From: Megaustenia siamemsis
Lineage: Eukaryota > Mollusca > Gastropoda > Stylommatophora > Ariophantidae
Direction of reading: 5' to 3'
DNA: 64,000 bases
Assembly (NCBI GenBank): GCA_032433765.1
Contig: JAVIAB010000159.1
Location: 1,674,001-1,738,000 of the forward strand
Shown: positions 10,712-22,105 of the stretch, one piece after another
Numbering within the stretch: position 1 is the first letter of the stretch
Layout: every line of letters starts with the position of its first letter
Position numbers and translations under genes: made by a program
The notes under the pieces: generated by a model
Database searches by the model: none
The model's input: the letters and a program-made list of their open reading frames with translations, nothing else
Told to the model about the DNA's origin: nothing

Positions 10712-11012
10712 TGGTGTTTTGTGAGTACTTTATCGATGTTGGCTGTCTGGTCCTAGACTAGCGACGAACGACACCTCGCAGAGACTCGCACACGGGTCTG
10801 CAGAACTTTTATTACTTGATGTTTGTGAGTACTTTATCGATGTTGGCTGTCTTGTCCTAGACTAGCAACGAACGACACCTGGCAGAGACTCGCACACGGG
10901 TCTGCAGAACTTTTATTACTTGATGTTTGTGAGTACTTTATCGATGTTGGCTGTCTTGTCCTAGACTAGCAACGAACGACACCTGGCAGAGATTCGCACA
11001 AGGGTCTGCAGA
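10712..11012. repeat. 104-bp tandem repeat, about 2.9 copies
   Basis: GTGAGTACTTTATCGATGTT recurs at 10721, 10825 and 10929, each followed by CTAGACTAGCRACGAACGAC and CGCACACGGGTCTGCAGAA-like segments. Copies are almost identical. It lies in the intron between the knuckle exon and the 11727-11844 exon. Confidence 0.9.
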
Positions 11013-11150
11013 AATACAGCGCGGGGTACTATGGTGATCAGCACCCGGCCAGAGGTGCAACCTACAGCAGTTTCCTGTGAAGGCACCAAGCAGGAGCTGT
11101 GACGAGTGAGTCACAGGAGGAGGCTGCAGTGTTCAGCAGCCGCTGTTGTC

Positions 11151-11528
11151 TTAATAGATAGACAGCATAGGTCAATACATCACGTGTCATGATAGACAGC
11201 ATAGGTCAATACATCACGTGTCACGATAGATAGACAGCATAGGTCAATACATCACGTGTCACAATAGATAGACAGTATAGGTCAATACATCACGTGTCAC
11301 GATAGATAGACAGCATAGGTCAATACATCACGTGTCACGATAGATAGACAACATAAGTCAATACATCACGTGTCTCGATAGATAGACAACATAAGTCAAT
11401 ACATCACGTGTCACGATAGATAGACAGCATAGGTCAATACATCACGTGTCACGATAGATAGACAACATAAGTCAATACATCACGTGTCAAGATAGATAGA
11501 CAACATAAGTCAATACATCACATGTCAC
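11151..11528. repeat. 38-bp minisatellite, about 10 copies
   Basis: The unit is GATAGATAGACAGCATAGGT followed by CAATACATCACGTGTCAC, with GATA number varying in the first copies. Every unit carries the E-box palindrome CACGTG. Intronic. Confidence 0.93.
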
Positions 11529-11726
11529 GACTCGCGCTCACAAGAGCAGGTTCAAGGATAGACGGGCTTAAGAAACAACGGGTAGCAAAGTGTGGAAAGC
11601 ATTAATAGCCCGTTACACAGACTGACTAAGATGGCAGTGTGAAATGAGATACTAAGTGTGAAATAATTGTCAACATGAGGTGACCAAGTAAAAACAGACA
11701 TACTCAAGTTGTCAGATAAAACTTAC

Positions 11727-11844
11727 ATAGAAAACTGTCATTGTCAGGACAAGAAAGAGATGGAGAATTAGTCTGTTCCATCTTAATATCAGGAGACACA
11801 TCACTTTCTTCCTCTCTGTTTGCTTCCATCTTTACTGTCTGATC
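11727..11844 (-). CDS. zinc-finger gene, linker exon
   Basis: A 118-nt exon with acceptor AG at 11846-11845 and donor GTAAGT from 11726. It begins in phase 0 and ends after one base of a codon, which matches the AT start of the knuckle exon and restores Tyr. It encodes DQTVKMEANREEESD, then DIKMEQTNSPSLS and a short acidic end. The KMEA and IKMEQ words fit the psi-K-x-E SUMOylation consensus, common in zinc-finger repressors; that function is inferred. The MEAN word also appears in the next exon upstream (14269-14343), suggesting shared origin. Confidence 0.75.
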
Positions 11845-11859
11845 CTGGAAATATTATTT

Positions 11860-12325
11860 TGTACATTTATAACACATCACATGTAAAATAAAATAGAGTT
11901 ATGGGAGCATAACAACAGACATCAATGGTAAAGGACATTGCAATGTTAATGAATTAAAAGACAGCACTGCAATTAAAATTATGATAATCAACATGTGACA
12001 TCCAAGGAGAGGAAAAATAGATTGTGAAAAGAATGAAGTAAAAAGAAAAAAATAGAAGAAATAGCAGATATCAAATTATTGAGTGAAAAGTGAAAACAGA
12101 AACAATATACCTTTATACATTAAGGAGTTAAAGTGATAGAAAGATTAGTAGAGGCAATTATACACTCTGACAAGGCAAGTTAAATAGAAGAAGTAGCCTA
12201 GCAATCAGAAAGAATAATGACAGAGCACATTAAAGAGAGAAAGGGATATTGAACACACATTTAAATATACCTTCCTTGCAATGAAACAGATAACAAAGAA
12301 GAATATAAAGAATTGACAGTGATCT
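11860..12325 (-). other. A-rich intron, no gene
   Basis: Intron of the zinc-finger gene, A-rich on the plus strand. I see no repeat or coding signal. Confidence 0.45.
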
Positions 12326-12329
12326 CAGT

Positions 12330-13014
12330 GACACCAACAAAAGAAGTGAACAAACAAGATAATTTAATTGTCAAGGTGAACTTCAATAAAAGACCTGGAA
12401 GCAATAGAACAGAGGTTGAAGAATAACTAGGAGCTTTTGGAGATCCCTGTAGCAAAATAAATAGAAATGGCAGGAAACTGTTAGAACTGTACAACCAATA
12501 TGATTTGTATACTACATGTAAACATGATTTTTTATTTAAACACAGGAAATCACAAGTGGAACAACCTAGAGTGTAGAAGCCAGATTGACTTCATACTTAA
12601 ACAATGAAAAGACCAGAGAACAGCCATGAGCTGTACTAAACATAAGTGCTGATACAGGCTATAAACTGTTAAACAATGACAGCAAGAATTGGAAGTAACA
12701 AACAATGGAAACTATTCCTGAACAAATCCTTCTTCTGATGTTTGCACCTTTAGATATCAGCATTAATAAGTTGAAGAAATCGTTCGTCAGCTCATGGCTG
12801 GTGACATCTCCCACTAAGAATTTTAAACACAAAAGAAACTTGCTAAAATCTTGCTTAATATCATACTAGGAAGGATTCAGAATAAAATGAATACTAAATT
12901 AGAGGAGCAACAATTTGGACTTAGGAAAAATGGTGGGACAAAAATGCCATATTCAGCATGAGGTCATTAATCAAAAAGTACATAGAAGTAAACAAACCAA
13001 TATATGCCTGCTTC
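12330..13014 (+). mobile_element. decayed LINE fragments: endonuclease part, then family C RT part
   Basis: At 12395-12520 a broken frame gives LGAFGDP and then NRNGRKLLELYNQYDLYTT, an apurinic-type LINE endonuclease pattern; its family is unclear. At 12840-13014 the translation LGRIQNKMNTKLEEQQFG followed by IEVNKPIYACF matches the LINE C reverse transcriptase. The fragment is cut at about 13014 by an opposite-strand LINE A piece and resumes at 13673. Confidence 0.65.
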
Positions 13015-13024
13015 ACTTTTCATG

Positions 13025-13672
13025 TTTTTTAAGAGCTCCTTTTTTGTGTTGGCCTCTTTGAGAATTTCATCATTGGTCCTTTTAGCTGTCCAGGGAACTC
13101 TGAACAGGCAACATTATTCTGAAAAATCCCATCTCTGTGGCCTCTAATCATCTTTTCATTTGTTTGTCTACTGTCCATGATTCACTTCTATAGGTCAGAA
13201 TCAGTTCTATATATGATTGATGAACTCTCTTTCTCACTTCGCTTGACATAGATTTGTTGCATAAGATAATTTTCATTTTCTGAATGCTATTTAGGCCTGA
13301 GCTATTCAGCTTTTTATTTCTGTGGTGCATCCCCCATCTGATGTTATTATTGTGCCCAAGCATTTGAAACATTGCACTTGTTTCAGATTTGTCTCGTTTA
13401 TTTTTATGCTGCATGACAGTGATGATTGTTTCTTCGATATGACCATAACCTCTGTTTTCTTAATATTCAAACTGAGACCTTTCTTGTTGCTTTCTTTTAC
13501 TATTATGTCTATCATTTCTTGTAGTTCATTCTCTGTCTCTGCTATTAAGACTGTGTCATCCGCATATCGCAAATTATTTATGTTTTGACCGTTGACTTCA
13601 ATTTCCTTTTTTGTCTACAAGTGATCTCATAATATGCTCCCTGTAAAGTGAAAACAAATCCGGTGACACAAC
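13025..13672 (-). mobile_element. LINE family A fragment nested in LINE C
   Basis: Minus-strand frames 13306-13572 and 13148-13414 give MRYADDTVLIAETENELQ, with the RT catalytic YADD, followed by TIITSDGGCTTEI and RVHQSYIELILTY. The segment is truncated at both ends and lacks the family A 3' tail. It interrupts a plus-strand LINE C, so it is younger than that copy. Confidence 0.8.
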
Positions 13673-14160
13673 AGTGAATAAAAAGTATACTAACATCAAA
13701 ACAAATAACATCGGGGCTAAAACTAAGAATAGCAAAATGTCTCAATATTCCTGTATGGTGCAGAAACATGGACATTAGACAAGAAAACAGAACAGAAAAT
13801 TGAAGCTTTTGAAATATGGATTTACAGAAGAATAGTTAGGATTGAATGGAAAGAAAAGAGAACAAATGATGAAGTTTAAAAACAGCCAAGAATTAAAAGA
13901 GAACTACTAAACACAATTAGAACAAGACAAATGAAATTTTTGGGCATGTTAAAAGACACAACAGCTGACTAAAAGAAATATTTGAAGGCCAAATACAGGG
14001 TAATAGAGGCAGAGGCAGACCAAGATTAACATGAATGAGTAACATCAAAAGATGGACAAGACAGCCTATGGCAACCTGCACCATCAAAGCAAGAGACAGA
14101 TTGGAATGGCATCCCATGATAGCCAACCTTCAATGTGGAGATGGCACTCGATGATGATGA
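13673..14160 (+). mobile_element. LINE family C, 3' part with tail
   Basis: Continuation of the interrupted copy at 12840. The frame FLYGAETWTLDKKTEQKIEA and later KFLG and KRELLNTIRTRQ match the C-terminus of the intact family C ORF, ending in the GATGATGATGA tail. Frameshifts and a stop break it. It ends about 100 bp before the coding exon at 14269-14343. Confidence 0.85.
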
Positions 14161-14268
14161 CATCTGGAATCCAGCAATACTAAGTTTATACTGGAGCACA
14201 ATTCTGTGTCACTGTTTGGTTTATAAACATAATAATATTGTCATAAACAGATAAATAAATGCACTCAC

Positions 14269-14343
14269 ATCACCAGCAAGTTGTTCTACTAAATAGTCTT
14301 GTAGGAGTGGAATATTTGCTTCCATTTTTACTTCCATCATGGC
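14269..14343 (-). CDS. zinc-finger gene, short KMEA exon
   Basis: A 75-nt exon with acceptor TTTAG ending at 14344 and donor GTGAGTGC from 14268. It is phase 0 at both ends and encodes 25 residues: AMMEVKMEANIPLLQ followed by DYLVEQLAGD. Met-acidic-x3-Ile-Pro wording is shared with the exons at 18272-18340 and 22645-22709. Its length, divisible by three, means it could be skipped without frame loss. Confidence 0.65.
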
Positions 14344-14390
14344 CTAAACATGTAAAAATGGTGTCAACATTTGCATTATTGTTTGTTACA

Positions 14391-16661
14391 ATTTTTGTTG
14401 ATCTACACAAGGTGTTCAGTGTTTGAGACTCTAGATATTAAGATTTAATTTTTGTTGATCTGCACAAGGTGTTCAATGTTTGAGACTCTAGGAATTAAGA
14501 TTTAATTTTTGTTGATCTGCACAAGGTGTTCAGTGTTTGAGACTCTAGATATTGAGATATAATTTTTGTTGATCTACACAAGGTGTTCAATGTTTGAGAC
14601 TCTAGATATTGAGATTTAATTTTTGTTGATCTACACAAGGTGTTCAGTGTTTGAGACTCTAGATATTGAGATTTAATTTTTGTTGATCTACACATGGTGT
14701 TCAATGTTTGAGACTTTAAATATTAAGATTTAATTTTTGTTGATCTACACAAGGTGTTCAATGTTTGAGACTCTAGATATTGAGATTTAATTTTTGTTGA
14801 TCTACACAAGGTGTTCAGTGTTTGAGACTCTAGATATTGAGATTTAATTTTTGTTGATCTACACATGGTGTTCAGTGTTTGAGACTCTAGATATTAAGAT
14901 TTAATTTTTGTTGATCTACACAAGGTGTTCAATGTTTGAGACTCTAGATATTGAGATTTAATTTTTGTTGATCTGCACAAGGTGTTCAATGTTTGAGACT
15001 AGATATTAAGATTTAATTTTTGTTGATCTACACAAGGTGTTCAGTGTTTGAGACTCTAGATATTAAGATTCAATTTTTGTTGATCTGCACAAGGTGTTCA
15101 ATGTTTGAGACTCTAGATATTAAGATTTAATTTTTGTTGATCTACACAAGGTGTTCAGTGTTTGAGACTCTAGATATTAAGATTTAATTTTTGTTGATCT
15201 ACACAAGGTGTTCAATGTTTGAGACTCTAGATATTAAGATTTAATTTTTGTTGATCTACACAAGGTGTTCAGTGTTTGAGACTCTAGATATTAAGATTTA
15301 ATTTTTGTTGATCTGCACAAGGTGTTCAATGTTTGAGACTCTAGATATTGAGATTTAATTTTTGTTGATCTACACAAGGTGTTCAATGTTTGAGACTCTA
15401 GATATTGAGATTTAATTTTTGTTGATCTGCACAAGGTGTTCAATGTTTGAGACTCTAGATATTAAGATTTAATTTTTGTTGATCTACACATGGTGTTCAA
15501 TGTTTGAGACTCTAGATATTAAGATTTAATTTTTGTTGACCTGCACAAGGTGTTCAATGTTTGAGACTCTAGATATTAAGATTTAATTTTTGTTGATCTA
15601 CACAAGGTGTTCAATGTTTGAGACTCTAGATATTAAGATTTAATTTTTGTTGATCTGCACAAGGTGTTCAATGTTTGAGACTCTAGATATTGAGATTTAA
15701 TTTTTGTTGATCTACACAAGGTGTTCAATGTTTGAGACTCTAGATATTGAGATTCAATTTTTGTTGATCTACACAAGGTGTTCAATGTTTGAGACTCTAG
15801 ATATTGAGATTCAATTTTTGTTGATCTACACAAGGTGTTCAATGTTTGAGACTCTAGATATTAAGATTTAATTGTTGTTGATCTACACAAGGTGTTCAGT
15901 GTTTGAGACTCTAGATATTGAGATTCAATTTTTGTTGATCTACACAAGGTGTTCAGTGTTTGAGACTCTAGATATTAAGATTTAATTTTTGTTGATCTAC
16001 ACAAGGTGTTCAATGTTTGAGACTCTAGATATTAAGATTCAATTTTTGTTGATCTACACAAGGTGTTCAATGTTTGAGACTCTAGATATTAAGATTCAAT
16101 TTTTGTTGATCTACACAAGGTGTTCAGTGTTTGAGACTCTAGATATTAAGATTTAATTTTTGTTGATCTGCACAAGGTGTTCAATGTTTGAGACTCTAGA
16201 TATTAAGATTTAATTTTTGTTGATCTACACAAGGTGTTCAGTGTTTGAGACTCTAGATATTAAGATTTAATTTTTGTTGATCTACACAAGGTGTTCAGTG
16301 TTTGAGACTCTAGATATTAAGATTCAATTTTTGTTGATCTACACAAGGTGTTCAGTGTTTGAGACTCTAGATATTGAGATTCCATTTTTGTTGATCTACA
16401 CAAGGTGTTCAATGTTTGAGACTCTAGATATTGAGATTTAAATTTTGTTGATCTACACAAGGTGTTCAATGTTTGAGACTCTAGATATTAAGATTCCATT
16501 TTTGTTGATCTACACAAGGTGTTCAATGTTTGAGACTCTAGATATTAAGATTCCATTTTTGTTGATCTACACAAGGTGTTCAATATTTGAGACTCTAGAT
16601 ATTAAGATTCAATTTTTGTTGATCTACACAAGGTGTTCAATGTTTGAGACTCTAGATATTA
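14391..16661. repeat. 57-bp minisatellite, about 40 copies
   Basis: The unit is TTGTTGATCTACACAAGGTG followed by TTCAATGTTTGAGACTCTAG and ATATTRAGATTYAATTT. Variants at CAATG/CAGTG, TACAC/TGCAC and TTAAG/TGAG are scattered through the array. Because 57 is divisible by 3 it gives 19-residue repeat ORFs on both strands, which I do not regard as genes. Confidence 0.97.
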
Positions 16662-16849
16662 AAGCTGAAAAAGTTAAGGTTTTTGTGATCAATCTGGTAC
16701 AAGGCAATGCAACCATGTCAAAAGACAAACCAACAATTTTGGAGAAAACAGCAGATTAGGTCCCATACCCACCCACCCAACAATCTCTATCTGTTGTCGA
16801 GCCAAAGATTGCACATCAGGCAGAAATGTGATCTTTGTTATGAAGTGTC
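16662..16849. other. short unassigned stretch next to the 57-bp array
   Basis: ORFs here simply run out of the tandem array or stay short. No family is recognised. Confidence 0.4.
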
Positions 16850-17085
16850 AGATCATGCACAGCCACAGATCCATGTTCTTGGTGAGTCTCTCAACCATGA
16901 CAAGGAGTTGTTGTCTGCTGTTGTCTCCTCTCATCTTAATGTTCTTCTATGTGTTTCTGTAGGTCAGAATCTTTTTTTTTAATCCTCTGGTTCCCATTTT
17001 TATGTTTGCTTTGAGATTCCCTTGTTGTCTATTCTCATCACATGGCTAACATATGATCATCTTCTTCTCTTGATATTTTTGCATG
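16850..17085 (-). mobile_element. decayed LINE family B fragment
   Basis: The plus-strand text TCTATTCTCATCACATGGCT aligns with the family B segment TTATCTCTTCTCATCACATG at 23889-23908, with the preceding TTCTT..GTGTTTCT block in the same order. It encodes the minus-strand GHVMRR region. No frame survives. Confidence 0.55.
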
Positions 17086-17790
17086 CATAACAATTTCAAG
17101 ACAGAACAGACTACTTGGTTTTTAAGGGAAAGATCCAACCATTTTGCAATAGAGACATACATGTACTAGAAGTCGATAAGGACTTACACAAAGCACTTAT
17201 ACTGAAACCATGGACAAATTGTTCAAACTAATCAAATACAATACTAGAGAGTACCTTGAATAATCTCACAAGACAGAACAGAGAAAGAAAAATACAGCTT
17301 TGTCCCTATTCATAAGCAATATCCTAAAGAAATCTAGGTACATGAATACAGAAATGGCTCTGAAAATAAAGCTACTAAGAAAGAAGGTAAGGGTTAATAG
17401 GCATTTAGATGCTTAATAAAAAAAACCTAATGAAAGTGTCATACTAAATGTTGTAAGGTCTATTCTCCGATCCATATCAGAACTACAACTAGATAGGCTC
17501 ATCCAAGAAATAAAGAGAATTATTTGTTGTCCTGGAAAATATCACTTAACCTACAGTAAATACAGACCTTATACAGCTTCCCTTGAAATAATAGAAACAT
17601 GAACTTACAAAGAGGGGAAGATATGGAAGAGACCAACAAAATGCAAAGAAATAGGCAGAATGTGCCATTAGAGAGAAGAACAAATAATGTAACACCCTAA
17701 GATTTAAAAATGAAAACCATGGACAATCTATGAGAAGATTCTCAAGAGTAACCAACTCTGGTCATCCAAGGAACATAAGATAATGTTGAT
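17086..17790. other. A-rich stretch without recognised gene
   Basis: Scattered short frames are present, such as LKIKLLRKK on the plus strand, which could be very old LINE sequence, but no motif is firm. Intron of the zinc-finger gene model. Confidence 0.4.
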
Positions 17791-17879
17791 GTCTTAGGGA
17801 CATGTGTCTTAGGGACATGTGTCTTAGGGACATGTGTCTTAGGGACATGTGTCTTAGGGACATGTGTCTTAGGGACATC
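17791..17879. repeat. 15-bp tandem repeat, about 6 copies
   Basis: The unit is GTCTTAGGGACATGT. It is in frame on both strands (MCLRD or THVPK repeats), which creates short spurious ORFs. Confidence 0.95.
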
Positions 17880-18271
17880 AGGAGCACTAAAGTTGGCTGT
17901 CACCAAAGTACCAGTGTGACAAAAAATGTTGCTCAAATATTCCCAGAAACAATCACCCAAACATTTACCCATTTTACCAACATTGGCCAACATAAACAAC
18001 TCTGAAAGACAAGAGAGAAAACTTCAAAGTGATGCAAACCAAAAAGGACCTAGAGCACTCTGCTGGCACCCATATCTACTCTTCCCCAGGTTCAATGTCC
18101 CTAAGTGGACAAATCTGTTCAACAATGTCCTCAGCCAGCATCATCCATGATTTTCCCCTTTTGAACCTGCTGCCCTTTCTCTTACCAATCTCACTGTACA
18201 ACAAAATACTTCCACAATTTGATAAAGTACATCTGTTACTGCATGTCTTTAATACCAAACAATCAACTCAC
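17880..18271. other. no recognised feature
   Basis: Sequence between the 15-bp repeat and the exon at 18272. Short overlapping ORFs of up to 109 codons show no domain. Confidence 0.4.
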
Positions 18272-18340
18272 TTTATTTTCTGGTTGCTCATTCACATTTT
18301 TCATTGGAATACAATTCTGAGTTTCCATATTTCTGTCAGT
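18272..18340 (-). CDS. zinc-finger gene, short acidic exon (middle copy)
   Basis: A 69-nt exon with acceptor TTCTTTCATTCTCAG and donor GTGAGTTG from 18271. It is phase 0 at both ends and encodes TDRNMETQNCIPMK followed by NVNEQPENK. It resembles the exon at 22645-22709 in length, Met-acidic-Thr start, I-P core and the N-E/K end before an identical GTGAGTTG donor, so the two probably arose by exon duplication. Membership of the same transcript is inferred from strand, phase and similarity. Confidence 0.5.
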
Positions 18341-18347
18341 CTGAGAA

Positions 18348-18455
18348 TGAAAGAATAAGGTCTCATGTTAGTGAGAGCAAATACTGGAATAATGAGACCA
18401 ATGAAAGAATAAGATCTCATGTTAGTGAGAGCAAATACTGGAATAATGAGACCAA
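18348..18455. repeat. 54-bp duplication, 2 copies
   Basis: GAAAGAATAAGGTCTCATGT and the following 34 bases occur twice in tandem with one difference. The duplication lies just upstream (minus strand) of the 18272-18340 exon and could touch its branch-point region. Confidence 0.9.
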
Positions 18456-18792
18456 TGAAGGACACAATGAACATAGTTATATTTAATATGAACATTTGAA
18501 CTGTCAAATCTTTCACTATTGACAAAATGAGACTGTTAATTAATGGACAGGTAACTCCTATAAATAAAGGTTTCAATCTGATTCAAAACTTTTTGAGAAC
18601 ATTCATCAAACTTAATTTAATTTTGATGGAAATCACAAGAGAAAATAAACAAAGAAGTTCTCTATGTACATGAAGGCAATATTGTGTACACTTTGATGGT
18701 GAATTAAATTTGTTGAAGTTTTGAGTGGCAAACAAAACAGTAAGTCACATAAATGAGACTGAAAACATCATGGAATGGAAATGGAATGAGAA
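18456..18792. other. no recognised feature
   Basis: AT-rich intron sequence without coding signal. Confidence 0.4.
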
Positions 18793-19945
18793 CAAGTCTA
18801 AAGACAATGTGGTAGTTGGAAGGTGAATGAGAGGAAGAATAAAGACAGTGAATCAATTCAGAGTTGATTCACTGATTATCGCCTCGGATGTTTCCCTCTA
18901 TAATAATATTCATTTATTATTATTTGTCCCGAAGACTAAAGACAGCCTAGTAGTTGGAATGGAAAGGGAATGAGAGGAAGACTAAAGACAACCTGGTAGT
19001 AGGAAGGTGAATGAGAGGAAGACCAAAGACAACCTGGTAGTAGGAAGGTGAATGAGAGGAAGACTAAAGACAACCTAGTAGTTGGAAGGTGAATGAGAGG
19101 AAAACCAAAGACAACCTGGTAGTTGGAAGGTGAAAGAGGAAAACCAAAGACAACCTGGTAGTTGGAAGGTGAATGAGAGGAAGACCAAAGACAACCTGGT
19201 AGTTGGAAGGTGAATGAGAGGAAAACCAAAGACAACCTGGTAGTTGGAAGGTGAATGAGAGGAAGACCAAAGACAACCTGGTAGTAGGAAGGTGAATGAG
19301 AGGAAGACTAAAGACAACCTGGTAGTAGGAAGGTGAATGAGAGGAAGACCAAAGATAACCTGGTAGTTGGAAGGTGAATGAGAGGAAGACCGAAGACAAC
19401 CTAGTAGTTGGAAGGTGAATGAGAGGAAAACCAAAGACAACCTGGTAGTTGGAAGGTGAATGAGAGGAAGACCAAAGACAACCTGGTAGTTGGAAGGTGA
19501 ATGAGAGGAAAACCAAAGACAACCTGGTAGTTGGAAGGTGAATGAGAGGAAGACCAAAGACAACCTGGTAGTAGGAAGGTGAATGAGAGGAAGACCAAAG
19601 ACAACCTGGTAGTAGGAAGGTGTATGAGAGGAAGACCAAAGACAACCTGGTAGTTGGAAGGTGAATGAGAGGAAGACCAAAGACAACCTGGTAGTTGGAA
19701 GGTGAATGAGAGGAAGACTAAAGACAACCTAGTAGTTGGAAGGTGAATGAGAGGAAAACCAAAGACAACCTGGTAGTTGGAAGGTGAATGAGAGGAAGAC
19801 CAAAGACAACCTGGTAGTTGGAAGGTGAATGAGAGGAAGACCAAAGACAACTTGGTAGTTGGAAGGTGAATGAGAGGAAGACCAAAGACAACCTGGTAGT
19901 TGGAAGGTGAATGAGAGGAAGACCAAAGACAACCTGGTAGTTGGA
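18793..19945. repeat. 41-bp minisatellite, about 25 copies, interrupted once
   Basis: The unit is AAGACCAAAGACAACCTGGT followed by AGTTGGAAGGTGAATGAGAGG. Positions AAGAC/AAAAC, CCTGGT/CCTAGT and GTTGG/GTAGG vary. The first copies (18793-18836) are separated from the rest by a roughly 95-bp insertion. All three minus frames are open for hundreds of bases because the unit is not a multiple of 3. Confidence 0.96.
18837..18930. mobile_element. dispersed repeat fragment inside the 41-bp array
   Basis: GATTCACTGATTATCGCCTC followed by GGATGTTTCCCTCTATAAT closely matches 42700-42745, and more loosely 45024-45065. Its presence between array copies shows insertion after the array had formed. Flanks AAGAATAAAGACAG and AAGACTAAAGACAG could be a target duplication but are also array sequence. 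Confidence 0.55.
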
Positions 19946-20221
19946 ATGGAAATGCATGGAATAGGCCAGATTTTGGTCATTCTGGAAATGATGTGAATGG
20001 ACATCAAAGTGTAGAGCTTTTGTTGTTGATAGATGTCACAACATTGTTCAGTCCTTGACCTTTCTTAATCCTTGGTCAAGATCAAGAAGAATAAGCTACA
20101 ACATGACCATGACCCTATTTCATTCTGACAATCATATCTGAGAATTTATTATCTCTCTGTCTTTCTCTCTGCGATCAAGACTCAATCAGAGTAGGATTCA
20201 AGACTCTCTCATGAAGTCAGC

Positions 20222-21290
20222 TGTTTTTTTAAGTGAATCGATTGCCCCAAATAAGCGTGAACCACATTGATCTTCTCAGGTCTGTGTACTGGGTGCAAAC
20301 CTGTAGAACATGTTTTGTAGTCATATTGTCCAGTGTACAGTGGCATAGGCTGGTTGTACCTATTTTGAATTTGGTGAACATGTGATTTCTCATTCTGTTG
20401 TGGCCAGTGCGAAGGCGAAGTGTGATGACTTGATCCCTCCTTGATAGTTGGTGGTATCCGTCACTCTCGTTATGATTTGGGTGTTCTCCTTTCCATTTTT
20501 CATGGAACTGACCTTGAGGATGGATTTGACTTCATCATAACTGAGCGGATGGTTCTCTTGTGATAGTCTCCCTCCCTCTTAGCTAATTTGTCTGCGTGTT
20601 CGTTCCCGTGTATGGTATCCACTGAATGACTACTCTCTGGAAGTTATTGCATAGTTGGTCCAGGGTTGTTCTCAAGTCATCTAGTTCATTGTTCTTTGGG
20701 CGTTTTAGAGCTGATAGTACTGACAGTGCATCAGTCAGAATCACCAATTTATTGTGCATGTTATTTTTGTGTTGAGTAGCCAGTGTTGCAGCATCTCTGA
20801 TGGCCTCAGTTTCTGCTTTAAAGTTGTTTGAGAATTTTCCAATAGAAATGCTCTTCTGGTGCTAAAGGCATGTGTTTTGCATCTTGGCTTTCCTGTCTTG
20901 CAGCTTTCTGTTTGTCTACTGGAATGTTTATTCTACTAATGTTTTTGTAAGTCTCTATCAGAAGTTTTGCTGCCCTTTTGCCTGTGAGGATGTTCTGATT
21001 GTGTGTTAATGATATTGGAGGTTGGCAGTTGTTTTCGTCGCTCAGAGTTTTCGGAAGTTTCCATAGTTTATGACCATTTTTGTCTAGATTAAGGCTCTCT
21101 GTTTTGTCTATCCAGCTCTGTCTTGCTGATATCATGACCTCACGCCTGTATTTGGCTGAGGCTGCTTTGTAGGCAATGTTGCTCTCTGTGCTGTGTGATG
21201 TTTCAGCTAGTTCTCTGGCAGAGTCCAGTTCCTCTTCTAGTCTTTGTATTTCCTTGCTCCAGTATGGCTTGTAGAAAGTCTGATTGATTA
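20222..21290 (-). mobile_element. Jockey/Doc-like non-LTR element with the RT deleted
   Basis: The minus strand reads first FYKPYWSKEIQRLEEELDSA and YRREVMISARQSWIDKTESL (about 21270-21070), the linker that follows the endonuclease in RNase H-bearing non-LTR elements. From about 20830 downward it reads FKAETEAIRDAATLA, LVILTDALSVLSALK and QWIPYTG, an RNase H-like domain, and then LRLRTGHNRMRNHMF and a C-terminal zinc-knuckle-like part. The reverse transcriptase that should lie between is missing; the junction is near 20820-20840. Stops in the C-terminal part show it is inactive. The element lies in an intron, on the gene's own strand. Confidence 0.78.
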
Positions 21291-22105
21291 CTTGTTAAAA
21301 TGTTGCACCGTGTTCTGCGCCAGTGGCCCAGTGCATCCGATTTCAGCCAGCATTTTATTCAGGTTTGCTTTTCTTAGCCTTTGATTATCCCCAATCTTCC
21401 TGCAAGGCAGCAGATTGTCTTTTCTGTAGGGGGATTCTGCCCTTAGATGGTCGGCCCTCTCAGGCTTACGAGCACCATCTGCCCAAGCTAGATGTAGTAA
21501 TTAGTTGGTGATTAGACCATCACCATCACACATCAAACAACAGACTATAAGACCCTCCTAACTATCACGAACTTCCGGGAGTCTCACCGATGCTGACAAG
21601 TCATGTACGAAACCCCACTCCGTCTTTCATTGATTAGAGTACGACCATCCTAGGGCTATGCAACTAACTTGATGACGTAGCTTACACAACAATGGCTGCA
21701 CTCACAATATGCCAGTTACTATAGTAAAAGCAGCCAACAGCACACGAAAAGCTGATGCACAATTTCCAAAGTAAAAACTGCTACTGACTAGACTGATCAG
21801 AGCTTAGCAAGAAGTTGTACATAGCAAGAACTTGGCGTCATACAATTACATCGACGGTTTTGGAACATCACACGATGTGTTGACGTAATTCGCATATATC
21901 GCTAGGCAGGGGAAGGTCGTATTCACAAACTTTTGACTTGACAATGAAGAACAATGAGGTGAGTACAACCTGTTATCATCGCCAAACTTTGCTAACTGGA
22001 TCAGTTGATTAGCTCAGACAAAGAAAATTTAAATTACATCGTAGAGCCGAAGCTAATCAGTTCCCTCATGCAACTTCTGCAACGGTCCAGCGAACGTGAA
22101 ATAAT
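21291..22105. other. no recognised gene
   Basis: Contains a moderately GC-rich, repeat-like tract at 21310-21540 that may be the upstream part of the neighbouring non-LTR element. Nothing else is recognised. An ATG followed by a donor-like GTGAGT at 21943-21963 (plus strand) has no partner exon that I can see. Confidence 0.4.

Noticed and set aside
13322..13588. Plus-strand 88-codon ORF
   Set aside because: Antisense of the LINE A RT segment containing YADD.
19064..19850. Long minus-strand ORFs of 149-203 codons
   Set aside because: They are open frames through the 41-bp minisatellite in several registers at once; no non-repeat coding sequence is attached.
21943..21963. Plus-strand first exon (ATG then GTGAGT donor)
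   Set aside because: Only five codons, no promoter evidence and no downstream plus-strand exon recognised.
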